Below are positions 11,791-21,835 of a stretch of 64,000 nt of DNA, in pieces. Made by a program: the position numbers and the translations under genes. The notes under the pieces were generated by a model. The model ran no database searches. It was not told the DNA's origin and was given only the letters and a program-made list of their open reading frames with translations. This DNA is from Ariolimax columbianus (Eukaryota; Mollusca; Gastropoda; Stylommatophora; Arionidae): contig JAVGWX010000002.1 in NCBI GenBank assembly GCA_036924085.1, positions 83,384,704 to 83,448,703 on the forward strand. Reading direction: 5' to 3'. The first letter of the stretch is position 1; each line of letters starts with the position of its first letter.

Positions 11791-11826
11791 TATAACGTTT
11801 GTTATTATATATTAAGCATATATGTT

Positions 11827-11840
11827 ATATAGCCATATAC
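11827..11840 (+). repeat. 5' target-site duplication of copy A
   Basis: The 14 bases ATATAGCCATATAC directly precede copy A and recur exactly at 17601-17614 after its 3' GAAGAAGAAG tail. Both edges agree with the ends of the A/B family, so this marks target-primed insertion. Confidence 0.92.
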
Positions 11841-11843
11841 ATG

Positions 11844-12112
11844 GATTAACAGGGACAAACGGGGGCATTCGTATTGCGGCGTTAGAGGTGAAATTCTTGG
11901 ATCGCCGCAAGACGAGCTACTGCGAAAGCATTTGTCAAGAATGTTTTCATTAATCAAGAACGAAAGTCAGAGGCGCGAAGACGATCAGATACCGTCGTAG
12001 TTCTGACCATAAACGATGCCGACTAGCGATCCGCAGGAGTTGCTTCGATGACTCTGCGGGCAACTTCCGGGAAACCAAAGTGTTTGGGTTCCGGGGGAAG
12101 TATGGTTGCAAA

Positions 12113-12161
<49 letters not shown>

Positions 12162-12227
12162 GCGGCTTAATTTGACTCAACACGGCCAACACTGAAATGA
12201 TTGACATGCCGAGACCACTCTTCTGGA
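11844..12227 (+). repeat. 18S rRNA-derived sequence, first segment (copy A leader)
   Basis: From GATTAACAGGGACAAACGGG this follows the sense strand of eukaryotic 18S rRNA through the conserved words GTGAAATTCTTGGATCGCC, GATCAGATACCGTCGTAG, TTCCGGGAAACCAAAG and AAAGGAATTGACGGAAGGG to TTTGACTCAACACGG (12184). It then continues in weaker similarity (GACATGCCGAGACC) with about 15 bases of 18S missing. The retained part is roughly the central-to-3' portion of 18S. It is not an rRNA gene: it is a fragment between target duplications, joined to a retrotransposon. Confidence 0.93.
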
Positions 12228-12258
12228 GTCTAATATGGAACTGGTGCTGGACTTAGAC
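12123..12258 (+). repeat. Tandem leader unit 1 (18S segment plus stem-loop), copy A
   Basis: AAAGGAATTGACGGAAGGG opens the unit as in 18S. The unit ends in the inverted repeat GTCTAA (12228-12233) and TTAGAC (12253-12258) around a loop containing GAACTGGTGCTGG. A perfect 7-bp palindrome, CCCCAGA and TCTGGGG, follows at 12259-12274. Confidence 0.85.
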
Positions 12259-12318
12259 CCCCAGAAATCTGGGGTTATGTCCCCTGTGGCTCGGTTTTGT
12301 CTGCATCCAGTGTTTGAT

Positions 12319-12453
12319 AAAGGAATTGACGGAAGAGCACTATCAGGAGTGGAGCCTGAGACCTAAGTTAACTTACCACGCCAATACTGCAGAATGACTA
12401 TCAAAAAGTACACCTTAGAGGGGTCTAATAGAGAACATGTGCTGGAATTAGAC
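12319..12453 (+). repeat. Tandem leader unit 2, copy A
   Basis: Begins AAAGGAATTGACGGAAGAGC and is more diverged from 18S than units 1 and 3 (for example CTATCAGGAGTGGAGCC). It ends in a 7-bp stem, GTCTAAT (12423-12429) and ATTAGAC (12447-12453), with GAAC and GCTGG in the loop. Hairpin spacing from unit 1 is 195 bases. Confidence 0.85.
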
Positions 12454-12501
12454 CCTCGAAAATCTTTGGGGCTACCCTTTAAGAAACTTGATTATCTCGC
12501 T

Positions 12502-12634
12502 AAGGGAATTGACGGAAGGGCACCACCAGGTGTGGAACCTGCGGCTTAATTTGACTGAACACGCCAATACTGTAGAACAACTGACAAATTGAGAGCCGTT
12601 TGGGTCTAATAATGAACGTACGCTGGTATTAGAC
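12502..12634 (+). repeat. Tandem leader unit 3, copy A
   Basis: Begins AAGGGAATTGACGGAAGGGC and keeps the 18S words CCTGCGGCTTAATTTGACT and CAAATTGAGAGC. It ends in GTCTAAT (12604-12610) and ATTAGAC (12628-12634), again with GAAC and GCTGG in the loop. Spacing from unit 2 is 181 bases. A weaker fourth trace (GTGAACGGGTGCTGGAAATAG) is at about 12752-12775. Confidence 0.85.
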
Positions 12635-12995
12635 TCACGGACGACAAGTCAGCTCAAATGAAAGAACGCTACGGAAATCGTGTTTAACTCCGCAGATTTC
12701 AAATACCTGGTCATTGACAAACAAAAGCCCTCAATAAATTCGTCTGACCAAATAGTGAACGGGTGCTGGAAATAGATCTGAAGACAGGTCAGTTTTACCC
12801 TACAAATGACAGAGCGTTGCTACGGAAAACCAGCTCAAATCGAGAGGAGCCGCAGACACTTTGGTTCACGTACCAGGCTGATAAGCCAAGGGCGCGAGGC
12901 TACCATGTGGGGGATTACGGCCGAACCCTTGAAAGCCGCAATCCCGCCCAAAATCTCAGCACCACTGCAATGGGAGGCTCCTACATGCTCGGGAC

Positions 12996-13071
12996 CTGGG
13001 GCTTGCGCCCCAGCCCTATCAGGTAGAGCCACAGTAAGAGGTCCTTGCCGCCCGCAAATCAAAGCGGGCGG
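12996..13071 (+). promoter_or_regulatory. Two strong stem-loops in the copy A leader
   Basis: CTGGGGC-TTGC-GCCCCAG (12996-13013) is a perfect 7-bp stem with a 4-base loop. CCGCCCGC (13048-13055) pairs with GCGGGCGG (13064-13071) across AAATCAAA. In copy B the second stem reads CCGTCCGC, which still pairs through a G-U. The function is unknown; leader RNA structure for translation or reverse transcription is a guess. Confidence 0.6.
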
Positions 13072-13590
13072 AAAACTGCTTGATACTCACCCTATACGGC
13101 GATGGGGTGCGAAAAACACCAACCAAAGACTTAGAACCTGGTCGGGGTGTCGAAAACAGTAGAGCAGCCACCACACTGTGAACTGTCAAGACTCAACCAC
13201 TGACCATGAGAGTTGTCCGCACGCCAGGCGATCAACATCTCTGTGACATTACCAGGCTTGTCCTCTGGCTAAATGCACTCCGGTTACGATATCTACCTCT
13301 GTACGTTATCAGCCATAACTATCATGCTGGACGCAGAAGAGATGCAGACCAGCGGACATTGCACACCTGCCCCACTGTGTCAACACCCCAGGTGGCGGGG
13401 AATGCTAGGCGTACCATCCCTGCATAGAAGCCAAGAAAATAAAGGGAAAAAGAGATACCCCACTCACATGCAAATGCTACGTTTCTGGCAGGACGTGACG
13501 ATCCTGGGATACAGACACACTGGACTGCCTCTCTTCCGGGTAAACCAGTCCATCTCATATATCACATACCATCATTGCACCCTATAGACA

Positions 13591-13660
13591 CGAGTAGTGA
13601 AGACTCGATAGTCTGGTAAGACAACTTCCATAGGAGAGAAAACTCTGATCGTAAACAACT
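13591..13660 (+). promoter_or_regulatory. Conserved CGAGT stem-loop block before ORF2 (copy A)
   Basis: CGAGT-AGTGAAG-ACTCG followed by GACAACTTCCATAGGAGAGA and AACTCTGATCGTAAAC. The same hairpin and block order are found in B, in D on the opposite strand, and in the distant family E1. It sits 75-145 bases upstream of the first ORF2 Met codon. Confidence 0.55.
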
Positions 13661-13734
13661 GCTGCCTTGCAGATAGGCTAGGGACAGCCAAAGGCTAAGG
13701 AGGGCATCCCTACAGAAACGCCTGTTGAAATCGG

Positions 13735-15321
13735 ATGCACGGGGCCGCAAGCCTAACAAAACAGTGCAACGTAAATCACAGTATGATGGCAGCACAACCT
13801 ATTCGAAAAACGTATGGCGCTCATCCTGAGGAGACCCGCCAGGCAGCGATAGCGCCGGGCCCCACGCCTCGAAGGGGCCCACCCTTGACTACTGGTGGTC
13901 ACCCACCCATGTGTCGTGGAGTCAAGGCACATGGCTATGGGGAAACGACTATTGGCCAAAACCTCAAGACCCTCAGAATATTACAGTGGAATGCGGAGGG
14001 AGTCATTAACAAAAAACTTTCCCTAACACATCACCTGCATGAAGGTAAGATTGACGTGGCATGTATCCAGGAAACGCACCTCAACAATAACCATAAATTC
14101 TCAATCAGAGGATACCAGACTTTCCGTCTAGATAGAGAAGGCCACAAAGGAGGGGTCCTGATACTGACCAGAAACAGCATACCGAGTAGCGCGGTACCTG
14201 TCAATCACACCGGACAAGCAGAAATTGTAGGAGTTGACATAATGGCTCAAGAGACGAAGCTCCGCATTTTCAATCTGTACGGACCACCAAACAGAGACCT
14301 ATCGCTCTCGAGTATGGAGGTCAGAGACTCCAACTGCATAGTGGTTGGAGATTTCAACAGCCACTCGGAGAGATGGGGATACTCTGACACAGACAGCAGA
14401 GGTGACGAAGTGGAAGATTGGGAGATAGATGCAAATCTCTCCCTAATCAATAGGCCGGAGGATAGCCCTAGCTTCTATTCAAGAACATGGCATACCACCT
14501 CGACTCCAGATTTGGCCTTCTCCACACAGAACATACACTATAAAATAGACCGCCAGGTGCTAAACCAACTGGCAGGTAGCGACCACAGGCCGATCAGGCT
14601 AACCATTGACATGGAAGTAGGCCCACAGGAAACAAAACCGCTCCCACGTTGGAATTACAAACGAGCCGACTGGGACAGATTTGCAATCCTGACAGATGGG
14701 CTGTGTGAAACCATCAACACACGAAACACCAAAATGAAGCCCATGGTAGAGAGCCTAAGCAAGGCAATAATGCAAGCCGCCATTGAAACCATCCCAAGAG
14801 GAGCTAGGAAAAACTATAAGCCCTACTGGAATGATGAGTTACAGAAAGTGGAAGATGCAGTAACAAATGCTAGGAACATGGCAGAACGAGAAAAATCCGT
14901 GGAGGCAAACATCGCCCTCAAAGCCGCCGCGGCGAAGTACAAACACACTCTCAAGCAAACAGCAAGAGAAAGTTGGAAAAATAAAACGGAAAGTTTAAAC
15001 CTGGACAAAGAAGGGAACAAGCTATGGAAGCTAGTCAGAGCCATGAACGACGAAACCCCGTCAAATATACAAATTACTATCAAGCAAGGCGAGAACTTGA
15101 TCACAGGTAAGAAAGCCGCAAACGCCTTTGTCGATCACTATGCCAGAGCAAACCACATCGAGGTCCCTGCAGATAAGCATACAGACATTAGCGAAGAGCT
15201 AAAGGGGCACGAAAACATAAATACGGCTCCTGAAGAGCACATGATGGTCAAACTAACAATGCGCGAAATGGAAGAGGCTATGACAACACTAAAGAGAAGA
15301 AAAAACTACTATCAGTCCTGA
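13735..15321 (+). pseudogene. ORF2 5' part of copy A: endonuclease and RT N-terminus, frameshifted
   Basis: The endonuclease shows ILQWNAEGV (catalytic Asn, about residue 86), CIQETHL (Glu 113), VVGDFNSHSERWG (about 204-214), STPDLAF and a terminal AGSDHRP (about 281-286). A linker, PYWNDELQKVEDAV, leads towards the RT fingers. After TTLKRR (about 15300) a 64-bp deletion relative to copy B removes the KSPGKDGITNEMLMGLGQTA coding stretch and shifts the frame, so the ORF ends at 15321. The first Met was chosen because copy B starts at the equivalent codon; MMAAQPIRK a few codons later is an alternative. Confidence 0.9.
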
Positions 15322-17579
15322 ACCAAAGCTGGAAAAGGGGTATTGTACCCCAGGCATGGAAAGATGCAATACTGGTACCAGTACTAAAAACAGGAAAGGA
15401 CAAAACAGATCCGAATGGATACAGGCCCATAAGCCTGCTGAGCTGTGTCGGCAAGCTGATGGAACGGATGATAAACACCAGACTGATGTGGCATCTGGAA
15501 GAAAAACGAATACTAATTCCACAGCAAGCCGGCTTTAGACAGCACAGATCCACTGAGGACCAGGTCATCCTCATAGCCCAGGAGATAGAAGATGCCTACC
15601 AGGCACAGAAACACACAGTAGCTGTTTGGGTGGATCTGGAAAAGGCATTTGACAAAGTCTGGAAGGATGGACTTAGAGTCAAGCTAAGAAGAAGTGATGT
15701 TTGTGGGAAGATGTACAAGTGGATCAACCACTACCTCAAACAAAGAACGGCCAGAGTCCAAGTACAAGGGCAGATGAGCAAAAAGGTGACACTCGAGCAG
15801 GGAGTACCCCAAGGGGGAGTACTGTCACCCACACTCTTTCTGGTATATATAAACGATATTACAGAGAATATACCAAGAAGAGTCCATAGCTCAATGTTTG
15901 CAGACGATCTGGCTATGTGGACCTCTGAAAAGAATCTCACCATAGCAAGAAATCGGATGCAAACGGCCCTAACATCGCTGGAAGAGTGGGCGAACTCATG
16001 GCTGGTCAAAATAAACGAGGAGAAAACCACGTGCACAATATTCTCGCTCTCATTAAAACCCCAAAGTACCAAATTAAGCCTAAATGGCAAAATCCTGCAG
16101 CCAAACGACAACCCAACCTATCTGGGAGTCACATTTGATCGGCGCATGACATGGAAAAGTCAGATTGAGAGAAACCGAATGAAAGCCAGAGAAAGAATGG
16201 CGATCATGAGGAAACTTGCTGGCACAAGCTGGGGAGCAGACGAAGGCATACTAAAGAAACTGTACACTGGAAGAGTGAGACCAGTTCTCGAGTATGGCAT
16301 CGCGGCATGGACAACAGCAGCGAAGGCGAACTTCGATAAAGTTAACAAACTTCAAAACCAAGCCATGCGAATCATAACAGGTGGCATGAAGTCAACGCCA
16401 ATTGTAGAACTTGAAAAGATTACAAAACTGCAATCCATGACCGACAGAAGAGACTGCAGAGCCCAGCTGCAGTCAGAGAAACTCCGAAGACTGACGGACC
16501 ATCCAATGTACCAGAGGCTAAAAAATTTGGGAACTGGGAAACTAAAGCGGAGAAACTTTGCAGAAATAGCAAAAGCAAAGATGCACGAAGATCCCATAAA
16601 CGCACTAACAACACCAAAACCCATCACTACTGTACGAAAACCTACTTGGAGGCAGGATATATTTCCAGAGGTGGTAGAAAATATACCAGGTATTGCAAAC
16701 AAAAACTGCCAGACCGAAAAAGAAAGGAGAGACACTACCCTAAGCTTCATAACGAAAAGCTACCCAAGCATGGACTGGACCCATGCATACACCGACGGTT
16801 CTGTAACAAACACTACACAGAACGGAGGGGCAGGAGCATTCCTGAACCTACCAAATGGCAGAAAAATAACACTGTCATTCGCTACTGGTAAGTACACGAG
16901 CAATTTCAGAGCAGAGGCAGAGGCACTGAGGGCGGCAGTGGAAGAAATGGTAACACACAGTGAAAATGAGAGCCATATAGTCCTGCTGACAGATGCTCTC
17001 GAAGTAGTCACAGCGCTAAAAAGCCAGAAAAACACTGAGCTTAATGACTTAAGAGCAGCACTCTGCAAACTGTGCCAACAGTCCGCACCAAAAAGGGTAG
17101 TGGTACAGTGGGTTCCGTCACACTGCAACATCCAAGGCAACGAGGAGGCAGACAGACTGGCAAAAGAAGGTGCAAGGCTACCACAAATAGATACCAGTAT
17201 GACGTACGAAGAGTCAAAACGGCTTATCAAAGCCAGGTACATGTCCAAATGGGAAACCGAACATACTGGTTACACCAAAAACGATGCCTATTACCAGTTG
17301 AACCGAAGAGAGCAGGTCGTTGTCTTCAGACTTCGCACTGGCCACAACAGACTGAGGTACCACCTCTTCAACAAATTGAAGATAGGGTGTACCGACGAAT
17401 GCCCGTGCGGTACTGGTAAAATGACCACTGAACATCTGCTGCAGAACTGCCCGACATACGAGGATCAGAGAGAGCAGATGTGGCCATTGCCAGTGGAACT
17501 GCAAGACAAGCTCTATGGTAGTGGCGAGAGTCTCAGGATGACCGCCGCTTTTTTCGAGAAAATAATGGTTACTGTCTGA
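15302..17579 (+). pseudogene. ORF2 3' part of copy A: RT, RNase H and Cys/His tail
   Basis: This frame continues ORF2 after the deletion; an in-frame Met occurs at 15459. It carries AGFRQHRSTEDQVILI, AVWVDLEKAFDKVWKD (first RT Asp), LEQGVPQGGVLSPTLFLVYI, the intact active site MFADDLAMW (about 15894-15920) and the thumb (YLGVTFDRRMTWK, RVRPVLEYGIAAW). RNase H follows: AYTDGSVTN, NFRAEAEALRAAVEE, LLTDALEV and VQWVPSHCNIQGNEEADRLA. The tail has C-x3-CPCGTG ... H-x4-C. All RT and RNase H catalytic residues are present, unlike in copy B. Confidence 0.93.
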
Positions 17580-17600
17580 CTGTGTACGCAGAAGAAGAAG

Positions 17601-17614
17601 ATATAGCCATATAC
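17601..17614 (+). repeat. 3' target-site duplication of copy A
   Basis: Exact 14-base copy of 11827-11840, immediately after the short (GAA)n tail of the element. Confidence 0.92.
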
Positions 17615-17769
17615 GAAAGCTTTTTGCCTGTCTGTCAGTATTACTTCTTTTTCCGAATCTCTACCAAGGAATGTGAATAATATGAACTTTAAAGTGCTGC
17701 TGTATGTTTTGATTGTTTCTGCTGAGATACTGTCTGAGCTAATGGCCGTTTGACCTTTCACTTGCGAAA

Positions 17770-18360
17770 ATGCTTATGTACAAGGCGTGTTCAAATGAAA
17801 CTGGACCGAACTGATAGAAGTGAACATACGTACGATGCGCATGATGACTACACTTCTGGTGTAAACAGCACAAACCAACCGTCAAGTTTGCAACATTTCG
17901 TTATTCTCCAACTCCGACTCATAGTTTCCTCGGCAGACCGATTAAAACATGGCAGGTGTGATACGAAATCCATCCAGTTGATCAGCGAGCGGTGATATGG
18001 CTTTTAACAGCTGAAGGGTGTCGACCAGTTGACATTCATCACATGGGAAGACGTTTGAACAACTTGTTTGCGATACGAAGAGGAGGGTGATTCGTTTCTT
18101 TTGTGCATAGTGGCAGGTGATGAAACGTGGTGCCACCACTTTGAGCCAGGCAGCATGCAATGGAAACATCCAGGAACACCGTAACCAAACAAATTCAATT
18201 CGCACATTTCCGCTGACAGCGTTTCTTGACCACGAGGGACTATTGCTGGTAGACTTTAAAGATCCTGGCGTGAACATCAATGCCATCCGCTACAATGATA
18301 CACTGGACAAGCTGCATACAGCAATCAAAAATGAACGACCCGGCATGCTTTCGCGTGGTG
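17770..18360 (+). pseudogene. Mariner-family transposase relic
   Basis: Around 17985-18055 the plus strand encodes, with frameshifts, ERxxIWLLTAEGCRPVDIHH, the N-terminal helix-turn-helix of mariner transposases. At 18115-18180 it gives AGDETWCHHFEPGSMQWKHPG, containing the first catalytic Asp. The 117-codon frame 18117-18470 continues with LLLVDFKDPGVNINAIRYND and KNERPGML. The region between HTH and catalytic core is deleted, and the C-terminal catalytic DD/PD part is missing, replaced by a TG microsatellite. GTGTTCAAATGAAACT at about 17786-17801 may be the remains of a terminal inverted repeat. Confidence 0.75.
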
Positions 18361-18445
18361 TGTGTGTATGTCTATCTATCTGTGTGTGTGTGTGTGTGTG
18401 CGTGCGTGCGTGTGTGTGCGAGTGCGCGTGCGTGTGCGTGTATAC
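18356..18445 (+). repeat. (TG)n-rich microsatellite
   Basis: Imperfect TGTG/CGTG dinucleotide tract at the 3' break of the mariner relic. Confidence 0.9.
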
Positions 18446-18449
18446 ATAT

Positions 18450-19190
18450 ATATTTGGTTGTCCACTCTGATTAACTTTCTGACTTTTTTGTTGGCAGCAT
18501 GATGATATTTTTAACCTTGCTAAAGCATGTCTGATCCTGCTGTCGTCCAAATCTGCTTTCTTTTGCTTCTTCTCCTTTATCTTAGCTAATGTCTCTGATA
18601 TAATCTAATCATGTTAATCATGTTCATTATTCCCCAGAACCTCCTCACAAGCCTCATTCAAGATATCTTTTATCCACCACCAATGATCTTCTGTACTCTA
18701 TTCAGCCATGTGGACAATCATTTCCTTTTGGTATCTCCACTGAAATGGGTCACATACACGGTGATTTGGATTAAAGTGATCAAGATTTGCGCAATACGTC
18801 AACTTAACTCTCTCATGCTGGGCTATATGTGGTCAGTGGCAAGACATTAGAGAGACGATTGTAGTTAGCACAGAATTTAAATTATATGTATGTAATAATA
18901 TTTGCCCATCGCTAACGAAGATGCTGACAGCATCATACTATTGCTGTGAAATGTGTTCTCTGATGCTTTACAGCCAATCCTGGGACGGCACATATTGGCG
19001 CACATGCATATATGCAAATATACGCGTACATACTTACTTTCCACATCGTATGTCATATATTATGTTTCCAATGTTCAGTCACGTGGATTGCTTGTCTTTC
19101 CCACTCAACATGTGATCCTTATTTCATTTTCAGAATGTTTGAACGATCATCAAGTGGTATGAATCGTGTGGTGTTTCACAGCCGCATCCC
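18450..19190. other. No recognised gene
   Basis: AT-rich sequence with short overlapping frames only and no recognisable motif. Confidence 0.5.
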
Positions 19191-19199
19191 TCATCATCT

Positions 19200-19900
19200 C
19201 AGTATCCCCTTTTATTTAAGTTCCTCCTGCTTCGTGATACACTAGATCGGCGTATGTTTAGTTATTTATATGTTGCGCAAGACAAGTGGTGTCCAGGCGC
19301 AAGTTGCTCCCTCTTCTCAATCCAGCGGACCTGTGTCATTTCATTCCATTTTTCGATGTAACGTTTTCCTGGACTGGATGTGTTGACTGTCAGAAACTGC
19401 ATCTAGTGTTTAGTCTTGTGCACTGCGCCTGGTGTCCAAACATAGTGTGCCTTTTGTTATTTTTCTGTTACCCTCACTAATTTTCCAATGCGACACTTCT
19501 TAGTGCCTCAGGTCTACGCGGGGTATGTAGCTAAGGAGAATCACAGGGCAAGTACTGATATTCGGAGGACATCTGGCTGTGCTCTGCATGCCATGTCAGT
19601 GCATTTTTTAATTATATAATTTCTCGTATGTATCTTCCATTGTTTCCTTACAGAATATTTCAAAGAGTAGTGTGTGATCCAACTTTAAACCCAGGCATTT
19701 GAGAGCCATCATTTGTTCCAGTTTATGTCCTTGCGATTTGATCTGTAGTTATATATTTTATGTTTTTTCTGTGGTGTAGAGCACATATGTGGGTTTTGTT
19801 TTGGTTTTGTTATAGGTGATATCTGAGGTAATTTACGACAGGGTCATCTAGTTGACATCTCGTGTTTCTTGCTTTGCGTCATGGTCAATTCAAGTTCATC
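19200..19900 (-). pseudogene. Heavily decayed Jockey-like RT thumb region
   Basis: Minus-strand pieces across frames read CLGLKLDHTLLF (about 19700-19665), resembling a YLGVxLDRTLTF box, and PDVLRISVLAL with FSLATYPA (about 19580-19520), resembling the LRTSALALxYSTAEYA thumb motif. The match depends on frame jumps and tolerance of stops, so this is a tentative remnant call. Confidence 0.45.
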
Positions 19901-21700
19901 ATAGAATTAGTCCACATTCTTTACTGATCTCTTTTTAATGGTATACTTGAATAAAGTTGATATTGATAGGTTTAGCACTCAATTTCACCAGTAGGACTGT
20001 CTAATATTGTACACAAGCCACTCAATACTTTCGTTCTTTCTGCATCGATAATGATTCCAACTATCACGTTGTGCGTGTTTCCGCAGGAATTCATTGATTT
20101 GTAAGACCCCGATACAGTATCCCCAGCACCAGACCATTTCATTTATCTTAGGTCCATTATGTTTGTATTATATTATGTATATTTCGCTCTTTTTATTTTC
20201 CAGCTAACCAGCTTGCATCAGATTACGCACATTCCAGTAGTCAATATTGATTTGTTTGTGTATAGTTTTAATGTTTATGGCTAGCAATATCTCGATGACG
20301 ATAGGATGTGCCTGTAGCACATGCCATTCCTTACCATGCATAGTAGTTCGTTTCAATTCTCCGTAACGTCATTTGTGATCAAGTTTATATTGTGTCAGTC
20401 CATGATGAAAAATGGGATTTCTAATGTTTCGTTGGTTTCCGCAGGCAGCCTATGGGAAGACTTTGTGCCACTAGGAGCACTCATACGAGGCGTCGGCCGT
20501 GGAAGCGTCGTGCGTTTGTTTTTTGTGTGTTTTGTTTTGTTTTTTGGATGACTTCAACGCTTTCTCTGATCGTTGGTGATGGAATTCCCTTCCGCTATCT
20601 GTGCTTTTTGGGTTTTGCAATCGCGTCAGGTGCAAAGGCTCTGTGAAAGCAACTCCCAGGATGTGACATGTTATCTATGCTTTATCTTACTAAGAATGTC
20701 AGAGGAATGCACTTTGCCCTACCATCTCATCCTTAACAGCCTACGCAGACATGTCAAGTAAAAACAATGTGGATGTTTAGCGTGTCTGCTGTCCATGTAT
20801 GCAGGAGAATGGATTCTACAGAACGATACAATTTAACCTTGCCGGCGATAATACTGCATGTCAGCTCCAGATTATCTCCAGCATTGACATAACATCATAT
20901 GCAGATGTTTGCTTGCATCCTTCCAAACACAGTTGTAATCCTGCTACTGATCACAAAGTCGATATTTTTCCCTCTAGTGACAGGTCTGCCTAGCTAGATG
21001 AAGCTGGAGACGGTGGCTCTGTACGGTAACAGTTAGTTCAATGTACGGCTTCCCAAGAGCAGGCTGGAAGTGTACTTATTTGTGTATAGTGTTATTTGTG
21101 AGACCAAAGTTGCTGTATGCAATCGAAAACTCCATAATAGTCGATTGCATTTATCGTGCTGATTATGTGTCGTCAGTGATCAGTAGAGCCAAGATTCTCT
21201 TATTATATGACCGGGAAAGTACAACTAAACTAGGCAATGATTTGTCAGAGCCCTACCATTTTTACTCTGTCTAAGACTTTGGTCAGTTCGACAATACTTG
21301 TGTACAGGTTCTTGTTGTTGTTATCTCATAGCTTTTGAGCAAGGCTGCTCTTGGCAGCCCAATGCCATTCGTATATACATACAAGTCCTCTTCGGTTGTT
21401 TCACTGCTCCGGACAATGTGTTGGCAGTGATTGCAAGAATATTTTTCTCATGTCCGCAAGCGTCTTGCACTCAATGAGTTTGTGTCGACCTGTTTCATCA
21501 TGATCAGAGCAATTTCTGCACAAGGACAGGTGCTAGAGATTTATGCGGTTCAAGTGGCTATTGCCTCTTGTATGTCCTGTTCGGAACTGAAAGATGAGAT
21601 TTTGATCTCTCTATGTAGTTTATTTATGTGATTGTTACCTTTTGGCTGTGACAATTCGCTAAATGCACTGCGACCGGTTGTTACCGTCGTCCACCTATTC
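19900..21700. other. No recognised gene
   Basis: Only short frames (60-77 codons) on the plus strand and no motif I recognise. Codon content and stops look like neutral AT-rich sequence. Weak splice-like words occur but no coding context supports an exon. Confidence 0.45.
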
Positions 21701-21835
21701 ATCCAGATTTAATAATAATAATGTTCGCCTAGGTATCTCAGGTCCGTTGCGTCGGTCGAACGCCACCATGACCAGTCGAAACGGCGCTCTGCCAGACCTC
21801 GTCTGTGGCATATTTTATGGGGGGGGGTCACGTAG

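Larger units (their letters stand above)
11841..17600 (+). mobile_element. Copy A: I-like non-LTR retrotransposon with an 18S rRNA-derived leader
   Basis: The element is bounded by a 14-bp duplication. In order it holds an 18S rRNA-derived segment (11844-12227), two further 18S-plus-hairpin units (to about 12634), about 1.1 kb of structured non-coding leader, ORF2 with endonuclease, RT, RNase H and Cys/His tail (13735-17579, frameshifted), a very short 3' UTR and a GAAGAAGAAG tail. Copy B at 27009-32951 is nearly identical. No ORF1 (gag-like) frame with CCHC knuckles is visible. RNase H and domain order place it in the I superfamily; the family name is not known to me. Confidence 0.93.

Noticed and set aside
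12228..12258. Leader hairpins as hammerhead or HDV-like ribozymes
   Set aside because: Neither the hammerhead core words nor the HDV double-pseudoknot layout could be placed, so only a conserved stem-loop is claimed.
13206..13587. Overlapping 73- and 104-codon frames in the A leader as an ORF1 (gag)
   Set aside because: They overlap in different frames, lack CCHC or RRM-like motifs, and are conserved in B only as much as the surrounding leader.
14823..15104. Long minus-strand frames opposite ORF2 of A and B (also 32561-33130)
   Set aside because: They are antisense shadows of the ORF2 coding sequence with no recognisable motifs.
20400..20551. Possible splice acceptor (TTTCCGCAG) and exon near 20442
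   Set aside because: The reading frame after it lacks coding character and no partner donor or conserved protein was seen.
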